Source: an uncultured Paracoccaceae bacterium
GTDB lineage: Bacteria; Pseudomonadota; Alphaproteobacteria; Rhodobacterales; Rhodobacteraceae
Assembly: GCA_947503925.1 (NCBI GenBank)
Contig: CANNFQ010000002.1
Span: 361,203 to 425,202 of the forward strand
Reading direction: 5' to 3'
Length of the DNA stretch: 64,000 nt
The translations under genes were made by a program, and so were the position numbers. Shown piece by piece: positions 55,558 to 63,962 of the stretch; positions within the stretch are counted from its first letter, which is position 1, and the number at the start of each line of letters is the position of its first letter. The notes below the pieces were generated by a model that saw only the letters and a program-made list of their open reading frames with translations, searched no databases and was not told where the DNA came from.

Positions 55558-55935
55558 ATGCGCTTGATCATGATGGTACTTGCCGGAACAACACTTGTGG
55601 CCTGCGGGCCACCACCCGTCGAACGGGCTTTGACCTTTGATGGGCCGCGCACGCCGCAGCTTGCGCAGGACGAAAACGAATGCCGCAACATCGCCCGCAA
55701 CTACGACAACGGGAACAGCCGGTGGCAGGCAGGATCAGGTGCAATCCTGGGCGGGCTTGTGGGCGCACTGGATTCTGATCCGGATGTCAAAGGTGACGTT
55801 GGCGCTGGGCTGATTGCGGGCGCTGCGGTTGGTGCCGCAACCGGTGCTGCAGGTGCCAAGATCGATAACCTTGATGACCGGCGGGTGGTCCTGATCCGCT
55901 GCATGCAAGGGCGCGGATACTCTGTCCTGGGGTAA
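55558..55935 (+). CDS. Glycine-zipper lipoprotein
   Basis: A 125-residue lipoprotein with lipobox LVAC (Cys16). The mature part contains a glycine-zipper region (GAILGGLVGAL, then GAGLIAGAAVGAATGAAGA) able to insert in a membrane, and two further Cys residues (ECRN, RCMQ). AAAAGGA precedes the ATG; an open frame upstream is unconserved. Similar small outer-membrane lipoproteins are common in Rhodobacteraceae, and the function is unknown. It is followed by a clear hairpin terminator. Confidence 0.82.
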   Translation: MRLIMMVLAGTTLVACGPPPVERALTFDGPRTPQLAQDENECRNIARNYDNGNSRWQAGSGAILGGLVGALDSDPDVKGDVGAGLIAGAAVGAATGAAGAKIDNLDDRRVVLIRCMQGRGYSVLG

Positions 55936-55942
55936 TACGCGC

Positions 55943-55979
55943 GCGCCACAAGGGATTGCCTCTCTCTTGTGGCGCTTTT
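55943..55979 (+). terminator. Terminator between the lipoprotein gene and tauR
   Basis: GCGCCACAAG (55943-55952) pairs perfectly with CTTGTGGCGC (55966-55975) and is followed by TTTT. It serves the lipoprotein gene and separates it from the convergent tauR, whose stop codon begins at the next base. Confidence 0.85.
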
Positions 55980-57446
55980 CTAACCCGCTGATGTGCCAGC
56001 GGCCCGCGCGATCAGCCGGACACCTTCGGGAATGCTGCTAGCCGGGATCGATGAATAAGCCAGACGAAAATATTCCTTGGGCGGGTCCTCACTGGCAAAA
56101 AACGGGGCGCCCGGTTCGATCAGCACGCCATCGGCGCGCAACTCTTCGGCCAACAGGGTGGTGTCGACCCCATCGGGCGCGCGCAGCCACACCGATGATC
56201 CGCCAAATGTGCCTTCACCGGCGATGACAAACCGATGTTCTTCCAACGCGGCATCCAAAACGATGCGGCGGTCGTGATAGGCCCGGCTCATCCGGCGGAC
56301 CAGCGCATCGTAATGACCCAATGACAGATAATAGCTGACAGTGCGTTGGATATGACCCGGCGGATGGCGTAGCACGGTGGCCCGCAGGGCACGCGCCTCG
56401 CGGATAAACGGGGCAGGGCCAACCAGATAACCCAGACGCAACCCCGGAAACAGCGATTTGGAAAATGAACCAACATAGATGACTCGGCCATTCTGATCGA
56501 GCGACTTCAAGGATGGGGAAGGGCGCGCCAGAAACGACATCTCGAATTCGTAATCATCCTCGACAATCACAAAATCCTCTTCCTCGGCCTTTTGCAGCAG
56601 GGCCTTGCGGCGATGCAGGGGCATCGTGGCTGCGGTCGGGCATTGGTGGCTTGGGGTGGTGAACACCACATCGGTTTCCGGCGGCAGATCGCCGGGCGGC
56701 AGGCCATCGGCGTCAACCGGGACAGTGTGCAACATGCAGCGCGACTGGGTCAGTATGTTGCGCAAGGCGGGATAACAGGGGTCCTCGATCACCGCGCGCC
56801 TGCGATTGTTCAACAAAACCTGCGCGGACAGCCACAGCGCGTTCTGCGCGCCCATGGTCACCAGAATTTCGTCCGTATTGGCCAGAATACCGCGGCGGGG
56901 CAAGGTTTGGCGGGCGATGAACTCGATCAGTTTTGGGTCGTCCGCGTCGTAGTAATCCGATGTCAGCGCCGCAAAATCGCGCATCCCCAGGGCCTGCAAG
57001 GCGCAAAGCCGCCAGTTCGCGGAATCGAACAGGGTCTTGTCGGCCTGCCCATAGATGAACGGGTAACGGTAGCTGGCCCAGTCGGTGGGTTTGTCCATGC
57101 TCAGCCCCGGAGTAAAGCGTTGGCCAATCGTCCGGTTCCAGTCCACTGTGCCGGTGCCAAAACGCTGGGCGGGAAAGGCGGGGGGCTCTGGTGCGTTTTC
57201 TGATACGTAATAGCCGGATCGACCGCGCGATGTCAGATAATCATCGGCGACCAGTTCGGTATAGGCCAGCGTTACGGTAATTCGGCTAACCCCCAGATGC
57301 GCGGCCATCTTGCGCGATGATGGCAGCCGTTCACCGGGGCGAAACCGACCATCCAGAATGCCCTGCGCGACCATCTGCTGAATGCGCGCCTGCAAGGTGC
57401 CTTCTGCGGCAGGTTTCAGAAAAAAGGTTTCAACGGATATCGACAT
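55980..57446 (-). CDS. tauR: MocR-type regulator, probable TauR
   Basis: A 488-residue fusion of a GntR winged helix (GERLPSSRKMAAHLGVSRITVTLAYTELVADDYLTSRGRSGYYVS, residues about 38-82) with an aminotransferase-like domain. The PLP Lys is in YVGSFSKSLFPGLRLGY near residue 330. TauR proteins of this type activate tpa and xsc when taurine is present. The setting between the xsc operon and tpa supports this call, but MocR regulators of other aminated substrates look alike. Confidence 0.8.
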   Translation of the reverse strand: MSISVETFFLKPAAEGTLQARIQQMVAQGILDGRFRPGERLPSSRKMAAHLGVSRITVTLAYTELVADDYLTSRGRSGYYVSENAPEPPAFPAQRFGTGTVDWNRTIGQRFTPGLSMDKPTDWASYRYPFIYGQADKTLFDSANWRLCALQALGMRDFAALTSDYYDADDPKLIEFIARQTLPRRGILANTDEILVTMGAQNALWLSAQVLLNNRRRAVIEDPCYPALRNILTQSRCMLHTVPVDADGLPPGDLPPETDVVFTTPSHQCPTAATMPLHRRKALLQKAEEEDFVIVEDDYEFEMSFLARPSPSLKSLDQNGRVIYVGSFSKSLFPGLRLGYLVGPAPFIREARALRATVLRHPPGHIQRTVSYYLSLGHYDALVRRMSRAYHDRRIVLDAALEEHRFVIAGEGTFGGSSVWLRAPDGVDTTLLAEELRADGVLIEPGAPFFASEDPPKEYFRLAYSSIPASSIPEGVRLIARAAGTSAG

Positions 57447-57449
57447 GCA

Positions 57450-57481
57450 CTGGCCTTAGTTTGGGCGCAGACTGGATCTAT
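57450..57481 (+). promoter_or_regulatory. Candidate TauR direct repeat upstream of tauR
   Basis: CTGGCCTTAG (57450-57459) and CTGGATCTAT (57472-57481) are direct repeats starting 22 bases apart, immediately upstream of the tauR start codon. Each matches CTGGACYTAA at eight of ten positions. The orientation is opposite to tauR, as would suit autorepression. Weaker than the xsc pair. Confidence 0.45.
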
Positions 57482-57613
57482 CGTCACGCCAAAGCAAGAG
57501 GCCGCGTTAACTATATGGTCATAAATCCCGCTGGATAACGGGTAGCATTAGGGATTTGTTAAGCCGCCAGATGCGACCAAGGGTGCGGTGGGTGCGCAAA
57601 TAAAGGGGTTGGA

Positions 57614-58063
57614 ATGTTATCTCCTATCTTGCCGTCGGGGCCCGTTGCGGGGTCAGCGGCCAATGATGTGCAGGCAAATAGTGCGGCACAAACACAGACA
57701 GTCGCGGCACCACCGCCGCCAGAACCGACCAATACCGATAGCCGGCCCGGCGGGAATGAGGCCGGGCGCGAAAGCGGGGTGCAGCAATCGGACAGGTCAG
57801 ACAGATCCGAACGGTTGGGCGAAGAGCGCGGGCGGCGCGGTGACACTAGCCCGGCACGGGCGGCGGTCGAAGGGCAGATGCTGTCGCGCGATCAGCAGGT
57901 CATGTTGTCGCGCGCCGCCGCAGAGGCAGTCAAGGACGCCGCCGATCGGCGAAGCGAAGACGCGCGGAATACACAAAAGGCCGAAGCTGCCTTTGCCCAG
58001 ATGCGCGAGATTGAGCGGCAACAGCAGGAGAAGGCGGCGACGCTGATGCGCGAGCGGATGTAG
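57614..58063 (+). CDS. Hypothetical protein, disordered and charged
   Basis: A 149-residue protein without recognisable domain. Residues 1-45 are Ala/Pro-rich, 45-85 rich in Arg, Ser, Glu and Gly, and 85-149 are a probable helix or coiled coil (AEAAFAQMREIERQQQEKAATLMRERM). The ATG at 57614 follows GGTTGG. Codon usage is like that of neighbours. Similar small proteins occur in roseobacters, but I cannot name the family. Confidence 0.6.
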   Translation: MLSPILPSGPVAGSAANDVQANSAAQTQTVAAPPPPEPTNTDSRPGGNEAGRESGVQQSDRSDRSERLGEERGRRGDTSPARAAVEGQMLSRDQQVMLSRAAAEAVKDAADRRSEDARNTQKAEAAFAQMREIERQQQEKAATLMRERM

Positions 58064-58150
58064 CCTGAACTGCGCCAAAAATCTTGAACGATCAGCGACG
58101 GAAATCCCGGGCCGCCCCGTATCAGTCTTATGACAGATCGGGAAATGCCC

Positions 58151-58276
58151 ATGAAACCGCTCTACCTTCTGCTTGTGATCGCCATGGTCGTGGCAAGTGC
58201 AGCGACCATTCTCACCTCCGACACGCTGCACGGCCATCAGGACGCAGCTTATGCCTTGCTGCTGACCAAGCGCTGA
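58151..58276 (+). CDS. Small 41-residue membrane or exported protein
   Basis: A short frame with GGGAA before the ATG at 58151 (the in-frame ATG at 58130 adds seven residues). Residues 4-22 form one hydrophobic helix (LYLLLVIAMVVASAATIL), followed by SDTLHGHQDAAYALLLTKR. The hydrophobic pattern and ribosome-binding site suggest a real single-pass protein, but there is no comparative evidence. Confidence 0.45.
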   Translation: MKPLYLLLVIAMVVASAATILTSDTLHGHQDAAYALLLTKR

Positions 58277-58365
58277 CAGCTGCGTGCGTTTCGTTAAAGA
58301 CGGGGTACCGTACGGTGGGGTCCGACGTTTTGCCGACGCATGGCCGACGCTTTGCTGACAACAAA

Positions 58366-58388
58366 AAACGGGCCGATCCGGCCCGTTT
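58366..58388. terminator. Bidirectional terminator, mainly for tpa
   Basis: AAACGGGCCG and CGGCCCGTTT flank a three-base loop. On the minus strand the hairpin runs into six T residues, so it is a strong terminator for tpa, whose stop is 26 bases before it. On the plus strand it could end the 58151 transcript. Confidence 0.88.
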
Positions 58389-58413
58389 ACGTTTGTTCTG
58401 CCGGGGGGGTAAC

Positions 58414-59796
58414 CTACCCCAGAACCCGGGTCATCGCCTGATCCACCGCATCGGTGATCTGGTCCAGATCATCCTTTGTGGCAATCAGGGCAGGGGCGAA
58501 CAGTAGGGTGTTGTTATAGCCCGGCAGCGACCGGTTCGTGGCCCCGATAATAACGCCCTGCGCCATGCAATCGGCCACGATTGCCATCACTTTTGCTTCA
58601 TCCACAGGCTCTTTGCTGTCGCGATCAGCAACCAATTCTATCCCTGCAAACAAGCCCTTGCCGCGAATGTCGCCAATCCATTTATGCTTGTTCATCAGGC
58701 CCGTCAGATTGCCCATCAGATGCTCACCCATGGCGGCGGAATTGCCCAGCAGATCTTCTTCTTCGATGATCTTCATGTTCTCGATCGCCGCTGCGGGGCC
58801 ACCCGTGCAGCCGCCAAAGGTCGAGATGTCACGGAAATACGACATCTTGTCCGTGTCATCCTTGAACTGCTCGAACACGGCATTTGTGGTGACACAGCAG
58901 GAAATCGCAGCATAACCCGACGCCACACCTTTCGCCATGGTGACGATGTCAGGCTGGATGCCAAATTGCTGATAGCCGAACCATGTGCCGGTGCGACCCA
59001 GCCCGCAAACAACCTCATCAATATGCAGCAAGATGCTGTATTTCTTGCAGATTTCCTGCACGCGGTCCCAGTAACCCTTGGGCGGTACAATGATGCCACC
59101 GCCAGCGGTGATCGGCTCCAAGCACAACGCACCGATCGTATCCGGCCCTTCGGCAAGGATTACATCCTCAATCGCCTGCGCGGCCTTCGCACCATATTCT
59201 TCACCCGTTGACCCGTCTTGGGAACGATACTCCAGGCAGTGGGGAACGCGAATAAATTCGGGGACGAAAGGACCGTACTGTGCGTTACGCTCATCTTGAC
59301 CACCAGCCGACATGGTGGCGATGGTCGACCCGTGATAATCCCGCTCACGATAAAGAATTTTGCTTTTCTTGCCGCCGTGATGCTTATGGCTGATCTGGCG
59401 GACCATTTTGAACGCCTTCTCATTCGCCTCAGAACCTGAATTGGCGTAATAGACGCGATCCAGCCCCGGCATTTTGTCGGTCAGCATTTCTGAGAATTGC
59501 GCGCCAGGGATTGTACCCGCCGTGCCGCCGAAAAAGCACATCTTGGTCACGGCGTCAGAAATCGCCTGCCCAATCCGTTCCCGGCCATAGCCGACATTGA
59601 CCGTCCAGACACCGCCAGACACCGAATCAACATGTTCTTTGCCCTTGATATCCCAGACCCTCAGGCCCTTGCCCTCAACGATGATCCGGGGATCAACGGT
59701 TTCATAAGGTTTGTGCTGCGACAGGTGATGCCAGACATGGGCGCGATCTGCCTCGACCACATGTTCAGGATCATTTGTAAAAGAATGCGTATCCAT
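58414..59796 (-). CDS. tpa: Taurine-pyruvate aminotransferase
   Basis: About 460 residues, class III aminotransferase: taurine plus pyruvate gives sulfoacetaldehyde and alanine. YYANSGSEANEKAFKMVRQ, LHIDEVVCGLGRTGTWFGYQ (cofactor Asp) and the PLP Lys in VTMAKGVASGYAAISCC are present. The start is ATG at 59796 (GGAG eight bases upstream); ATG at 59802 is only two bases from GGAG. It feeds Xsc, encoded 4 kb away, and is separated from it by tauR and small genes. No taurine transporter or alanine dehydrogenase is in the window. Confidence 0.92.
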   Translation of the reverse strand: MDTHSFTNDPEHVVEADRAHVWHHLSQHKPYETVDPRIIVEGKGLRVWDIKGKEHVDSVSGGVWTVNVGYGRERIGQAISDAVTKMCFFGGTAGTIPGAQFSEMLTDKMPGLDRVYYANSGSEANEKAFKMVRQISHKHHGGKKSKILYRERDYHGSTIATMSAGGQDERNAQYGPFVPEFIRVPHCLEYRSQDGSTGEEYGAKAAQAIEDVILAEGPDTIGALCLEPITAGGGIIVPPKGYWDRVQEICKKYSILLHIDEVVCGLGRTGTWFGYQQFGIQPDIVTMAKGVASGYAAISCCVTTNAVFEQFKDDTDKMSYFRDISTFGGCTGGPAAAIENMKIIEEEDLLGNSAAMGEHLMGNLTGLMNKHKWIGDIRGKGLFAGIELVADRDSKEPVDEAKVMAIVADCMAQGVIIGATNRSLPGYNNTLLFAPALIATKDDLDQITDAVDQAMTRVLG

Positions 59797-59894
59797 GTCC
59801 ATTGCTCCGTTTAATTCAAGGGGGATGCGTAGGTCGAATCCAATTGACGCACTACACAGACCTTTGACAGTTGACTGTAGACTTCGTCCGGTCA

Positions 59895-59927
59895 CTAGGG
59901 CCAGATGGCTTGTATGGATATATCCAA
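59895..59927 (-). promoter_or_regulatory. Candidate TauR direct repeat upstream of tpa
   Basis: On the tpa strand, TTGGATATAT (59927-59918) and CTGGCCCTAG (59904-59895) start 23 bases apart, the same spacing as in front of xsc and about 100-130 bases before the tpa ATG. The second box matches CTGGACCTAA at eight of ten positions; the first is poor. Support comes mainly from the shared spacing and context. Confidence 0.45.
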
Positions 59928-59949
59928 AAGCGGATATCCCCAAATCCCC

Positions 59950-59980
59950 TTGACCTTCCCGTGACTGGAATCTTTATGTG
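59950..59980 (+). promoter_or_regulatory. MerR/CueR-type promoter of copA
   Basis: -35 TTGACC (59950-59955) and -10 TATGTG (59975-59980) are separated by 19 bases, the overlong spacer typical of MerR-family promoters. Within it ACCTTCC and GGAATCT form the partial dyad seen in CueR/HmrR operators (ACCTTCC-N7-GGAAGGT). It lies 25 bases before the copA start, and the cueR gene is the second gene of the unit. Confidence 0.85.
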
Positions 59981-60005
59981 ATGGTGCACAGGCAAAAGGT
60001 GCATC

Positions 60006-62399
60006 ATGTCAGAAATCAGATTTACCCTTGATGGGCTGCATTGCGGATCCTGCGTCGGCCGGGCAGAGCATGCCTTGACGCAGGTTGAAGGTGTGCGGGC
60101 GGCACGGGTCAATCTGGCCGACGCATCGGCAACTGTTGAACTGGCGACTGATGACCGCGCGCCTGCGGTTGCTGCGGCGCTGAATGACGCGGGTTATCCG
60201 GCGGTCCCGCAACATATCAGCCTGTCCATTGATGGCATGCATTGCGCCTCCTGCGTCGCCCGGGTGGAGGCCGCATTGCGTAACGCACCCGGCGTTTTAT
60301 CAAGCCATGTCAACCTGTTGGAAGGCAAGGCGGGCGTCGAAACACTGGGCCGGGTGACGGATCTGGAAAATGCGATCACCGATCTTGGTTTTGCCGTCAG
60401 CGTTAGCGGTACCGCAGCACCGACGGACCGACATGCGCTTGAAGCAAAGGAACAATTCCGCAATTTCCTGATTGCCGGGGCGCTGACCCTGCCTGTATTC
60501 ATTCTTGAAATGGGCGGTCATCTGATCCCCGCATTTCATCATTGGATCATGCAAACAATCGGCTTGCCCACCAGTTGGACGATCCAATTCGTACTGACCA
60601 CGTTTGTACTTATCTGGCCAGGGCGGGGGTTTTTCACAGCAGGGCTGCCCGCATTGCGCCGGATGGCCCCTGACATGAATGCCCTTGTGGTTTTGGGCAC
60701 CGGCGCCGCATGGGCCTTTTCCACCGTCGCCCTTTTTGCCCCCGATATCCTGCCAATCGGCAGCCGGGCAGTGTATTTTGAGGCCGCCGCCGTTATCATC
60801 ACCCTCATCCTTCTTGGCCGCTGGCTAGAGGCGCGCGCGAAAAGCCAGACCGGTACGGCGATCAAGGCGCTGATCGGCCTGCAACCCCGATCCGCCCGCG
60901 TTCTACGCGACGGCGTGCAACAGGATATCCCCATCGCGCAGGTGGTGGCAGGTGATGTCCTGATGATCCGCCCCGGTGAAAAGGTGCCTACTGATGCGGT
61001 GGTCCAGTCGGGCACGTCCTTTATCGATGAAAGCATGGTCACCGGCGAGCCGGTCGCAGTGGAAAAAGGTGCTGGCGATATGCTTGTTGGTGGAACGATC
61101 AACGGGAATGGGGCCTTGACGATTGAAGCAACAGCCGTTGGCGCGGACACAGTATTGGCGCGGATCGTTGCCTTGGTGCAAGACGCGCAAGGCGCGCGTT
61201 TACCGGTGCAGGATCTGGTCAACACGGTGACGCGTTGGTTTGTGCCCGCTGTGATGGGCGTTGCGACGATGACTGTGCTTGGCTGGCTTCTCTTTGGGCC
61301 GGCGCCCGCCTTGTCATACGCTTTGGTGGCCGGGGTCTCTGTCCTGATCGTGGCCTGTCCCTGCGCGATGGGTTTGGCGACCCCAACGGCGATCATGGTG
61401 GGAACGGGCCGTGCGGCAACGCTGGGTGTGCTGTTCCGGCGTGGCGATGCCCTGCAGGCGTTGCAGGGGGTGCAGGTCGTTGCCTTTGACAAAACCGGCA
61501 CGCTGACATTGGGCAAGCCGGTGGTGACCGAAGTGACCGGCTTGCACGGCGACCCGGAGGCGATGCTGCGTGCTGCGGCGGCTGTTGAAGCGCAGTCAGA
61601 ACACCCGCTCGCGCAAGCGATCGTGTCTGCCGTGGAGGGCACATTGCCCACAGTCACGGATTTTGAGGCAATCCTTGGCCATGGCCTGCGCGGTCATGTC
61701 GAGGGACAGGACGTGTTGGTCGGGGCCGTGCGGCTCATGACACGAGAAGGGATCGACACCGCCGCGTTTGATGCGCCGGTGCAAGGCTTGGCAGAGAAGG
61801 GCCAGACCCCGGTCCTGGTTGCGATTGATGGGGTGGCTGCGGGTGTGATTGGCCTTGCCGATGAGGTCAGGCCAGACGCCGGGCCAGTGGTTAAATCCTT
61901 GCAAGAACAGGGGCTTCGGGTGGTGATGATCACAGGTGACACAGCCGCAGCGGGTGAGACCGTCGGGGCAGCACTTGGGATCACGGAAGTGATTGCCGGC
62001 GTTGTGCCGGAAGGCAAAGTTGATGCGGTCCGCAACTTGCAGGCAGGCGGTGCAAAGGTGGTCTTTGTCGGCGATGGGATCAATGACGCCCCTGCGCTGG
62101 CAACGGCAGATGTGGGTGTGGCGATAGGAACCGGTACTGATGTCGCGGTTGAAAGCGCCGATGTGGTGCTGATGTCCGGCGATCCCCATGGCGTGGTGAA
62201 TGCAATCACCATGAGCCGGGCGACGATGCGCAACATCAAACAGAACCTTGGCTGGGCGTTCGGGTATAACATCGCTCTGATCCCGGTTGCCGCGGCAGGA
62301 ATGTTGTCACCCGCATTGGCCGCCGGGGCCATGGCGTTATCCAGTGTGTTGGTGGTCAGCAACGCTCTGCGCCTGCGCAAGATCAAGGGGGCCGCATGA
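60006..62399 (+). CDS. copA: Copper-translocating P-type ATPase
   Basis: A 797-residue P1B-type ATPase. Two N-terminal metal-binding domains carry GLHCGSCVGR (near residue 12) and GMHCASCVAR (near 80). The transport Cys-Pro-Cys is in VACPCAMGLATPTAIM, the phosphorylation site is DKTGTLT, and GDGINDAPAL marks the hinge. Eight helices are expected. It exports Cu(I) from the cytosol. It is controlled by the CueR-type promoter immediately upstream. Confidence 0.95.
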   Translation: MSEIRFTLDGLHCGSCVGRAEHALTQVEGVRAARVNLADASATVELATDDRAPAVAAALNDAGYPAVPQHISLSIDGMHCASCVARVEAALRNAPGVLSSHVNLLEGKAGVETLGRVTDLENAITDLGFAVSVSGTAAPTDRHALEAKEQFRNFLIAGALTLPVFILEMGGHLIPAFHHWIMQTIGLPTSWTIQFVLTTFVLIWPGRGFFTAGLPALRRMAPDMNALVVLGTGAAWAFSTVALFAPDILPIGSRAVYFEAAAVIITLILLGRWLEARAKSQTGTAIKALIGLQPRSARVLRDGVQQDIPIAQVVAGDVLMIRPGEKVPTDAVVQSGTSFIDESMVTGEPVAVEKGAGDMLVGGTINGNGALTIEATAVGADTVLARIVALVQDAQGARLPVQDLVNTVTRWFVPAVMGVATMTVLGWLLFGPAPALSYALVAGVSVLIVACPCAMGLATPTAIMVGTGRAATLGVLFRRGDALQALQGVQVVAFDKTGTLTLGKPVVTEVTGLHGDPEAMLRAAAAVEAQSEHPLAQAIVSAVEGTLPTVTDFEAILGHGLRGHVEGQDVLVGAVRLMTREGIDTAAFDAPVQGLAEKGQTPVLVAIDGVAAGVIGLADEVRPDAGPVVKSLQEQGLRVVMITGDTAAAGETVGAALGITEVIAGVVPEGKVDAVRNLQAGGAKVVFVGDGINDAPALATADVGVAIGTGTDVAVESADVVLMSGDPHGVVNAITMSRATMRNIKQNLGWAFGYNIALIPVAAAGMLSPALAAGAMALSSVLVVSNALRLRKIKGAA

Positions 62400-62782
62400 A
62401 TATCGGAGAGATCGCGGAACAGACCGGATTGCCGGCCAAGACAATCCGCTACTATGAAGATATCGGATTGGTGACCCCGCAACGGGGCGCCAATGGATAC
62501 CGTGTGTTCCGGGAAACTGACGCCTACAAGCTCACCTTTCTGGGACGCGCGCGGGCGCTGGGGTTCTCGATCGAACAATGTCGCGAGCTTCTGGCCCTGT
62601 GGGAGGATCGCAGCCGCGCCAGCGCGGATGTGCGCGCCGTGGCCCTAGGGCATCTGGATGATATCGAAGCCAAGATCAGCGCCCTTGCCGCCATGCGCGA
62701 TACGCTGGCCGAACTGGTGCAGAACTGCGCGGGCGACGACCGGCCCGACTGCCCAATCCTGAAAGGGCTGGAAGGGCCATAG
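62396..62782 (+). CDS. cueR: Cu(I)-responsive MerR-family regulator
   Basis: A 128-residue regulator. The N-terminal winged helix is NIGEIAEQTGLPAKTIRYYEDIGLVTP, followed by a dimerisation helix and a C-terminal metal loop with two Cys (NCAGDDRPDCPIL), the CueR/HmrR arrangement for Cu(I). Its ATG overlaps the copA stop (ATGA), so it is cotranscribed and both respond to copper. HmrR is the usual name in rhizobia. Confidence 0.93.
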   Translation: MNIGEIAEQTGLPAKTIRYYEDIGLVTPQRGANGYRVFRETDAYKLTFLGRARALGFSIEQCRELLALWEDRSRASADVRAVALGHLDDIEAKISALAAMRDTLAELVQNCAGDDRPDCPILKGLEGP

Positions 62783-62857
62783 AATCGTCCCGATCTTGCC
62801 TTGAGCCTGCAACTTTGTGGTGTGAAGACGCAGCTATCATTCAGACGGATACGATGC

Positions 62858-63472
62858 ATGCGATTGTTGAAATGGCTGATTGTCGGGCTGCTGCTGGCGA
62901 TGGTGACCTGCGCCATTGTTTTACCCGAGGATGCGGAAAAAGCCCGGATCATTGATGGCATTGGCAAGATGATTTTTGGCAGTTTTGGTCTGTTGCTGCT
63001 GGGCTATCTGCTGCGCATGCGGCGCTGGCTGCGGCGCGGCCCGAAACCTGTCACGATGGTACCAACCGGGCGTCAGGTTGTCGTTGACGGGTCCAACGTG
63101 ATGCATTGGTCGGGGGAGCCTTCCCTGAAAGTGTTGTTGCGGGTGTTGCAGGAGTTGCAGCGGCGCGGCCTGCAACCGCTGGTCTATTTCGACGCGAATG
63201 TGGGGTACAAGCTGTTTGACCGGCATATGAAACCGGCGGAGCTGGCGCGGAAACTCGACCTTGCGCCCGCACAAGTGACCTTCGCCCCCAGTCGCATCCC
63301 GGCGGATCAGGTCCTGCTGGAAAAGGCGACCGCCGATGGGTTGCGGGTTGTGACAAATGATCGGTTTAGGGACTGGAAAAGCCGGTTTCCGAAAGTGGGT
63401 GAAAAGGATTTCCTGATCAAAGGTATGTGGAAAGAAGGCAGCGTGATCCTGCTGGGGCTGGGGCGGGCCTGA
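62858..63472 (+). CDS. Membrane-anchored NYN/PIN-like RNase-fold protein
   Basis: About 204 residues. Two N-terminal helices (about residues 6-22 and 36-50) anchor a soluble domain with VVVDGSNVMHW (acidic residue of Zc3h12a/NYN nucleases), DANVGYKLFD and VVTNDRFRDW, giving an Asp-rich active-site pattern. Such domains cut RNA. The ATG at 62858 begins the first helix; an upstream open frame is unconserved. It is 75 bases after cueR and probably independent of copper. Confidence 0.7.
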   Translation: MRLLKWLIVGLLLAMVTCAIVLPEDAEKARIIDGIGKMIFGSFGLLLLGYLLRMRRWLRRGPKPVTMVPTGRQVVVDGSNVMHWSGEPSLKVLLRVLQELQRRGLQPLVYFDANVGYKLFDRHMKPAELARKLDLAPAQVTFAPSRIPADQVLLEKATADGLRVVTNDRFRDWKSRFPKVGEKDFLIKGMWKEGSVILLGLGRA

Positions 63473-63492
63473 GCGCAACTCGCGCGACATGA

Positions 63493-63617
63493 GGGCAGCG
63501 GCCGACCTGGAGGACGCCTGCTGTGGTTGCGTTTTGCAATGTGGTTGCCAAACATGCGATGGTGCGTTGTTTGTGACGTTGCAAAAGCGGCCTCTTGGGG
63601 GAGGTCGGCCGCTGCCC
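63493..63617. repeat. 125-bp element with 16-bp perfect terminal inverted repeats
   Basis: GGGCAGCGGCCGACCT (63493-63508) and its exact complement (63602-63617) enclose 93 bases. Inside, TTTTGCAA (63532-63539) and TTGCAAAA (63581-63588) extend the pairing imperfectly. The form resembles a MITE-like remnant or a long RNA hairpin. It contains no ORF and no clear target-site duplication. Confidence 0.6.
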
Positions 63618-63773
63618 GGCGATGCCGGGTAGAGATAGCTAAGACCGCAATCTCTGTGTGGATGTTTTTAACTAAGGATTGCATACGACGTAAGAGGCGC
63701 GCATTAGTCTTATATGCCAGCTAATTGAGATGCTCTATGGAACCCAATGTTGCTTTTCTGAAAGCATTCAAAG

Positions 63774-63962
63774 ATGTGCGAATACGGACGATATGACTCT
63801 CCGTCATTGACCAGCTACGTCGTTGACCCGACAGACGGCACTTTGTGGGATCTCAAGCCCGTTCTGGGGCGGGCACTTGAATATCTTGGGGTTGATGTAA
63901 GTCGCGGGTATATTACCCATAAACTAGGGTCAGGACCCATTGATTTCCGTTTGTCTGCGTGA
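63774..63962 (+). CDS. Hypothetical 62-residue ORF, possibly part of a frameshifted gene
   Basis: The frame begins ATGTGCGAATACGG and ends LGSGPIDFRLSA. It has no ribosome-binding site I can see. A second frame starting at 63737 (MEPNVAFLKAFKD) runs into its start and then stops, so a single-base shift would join the two into one protein of about 75 residues. This may be a degraded gene or chance. No family recognised. Confidence 0.25.
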   Translation: MCEYGRYDSPSLTSYVVDPTDGTLWDLKPVLGRALEYLGVDVSRGYITHKLGSGPIDFRLSA

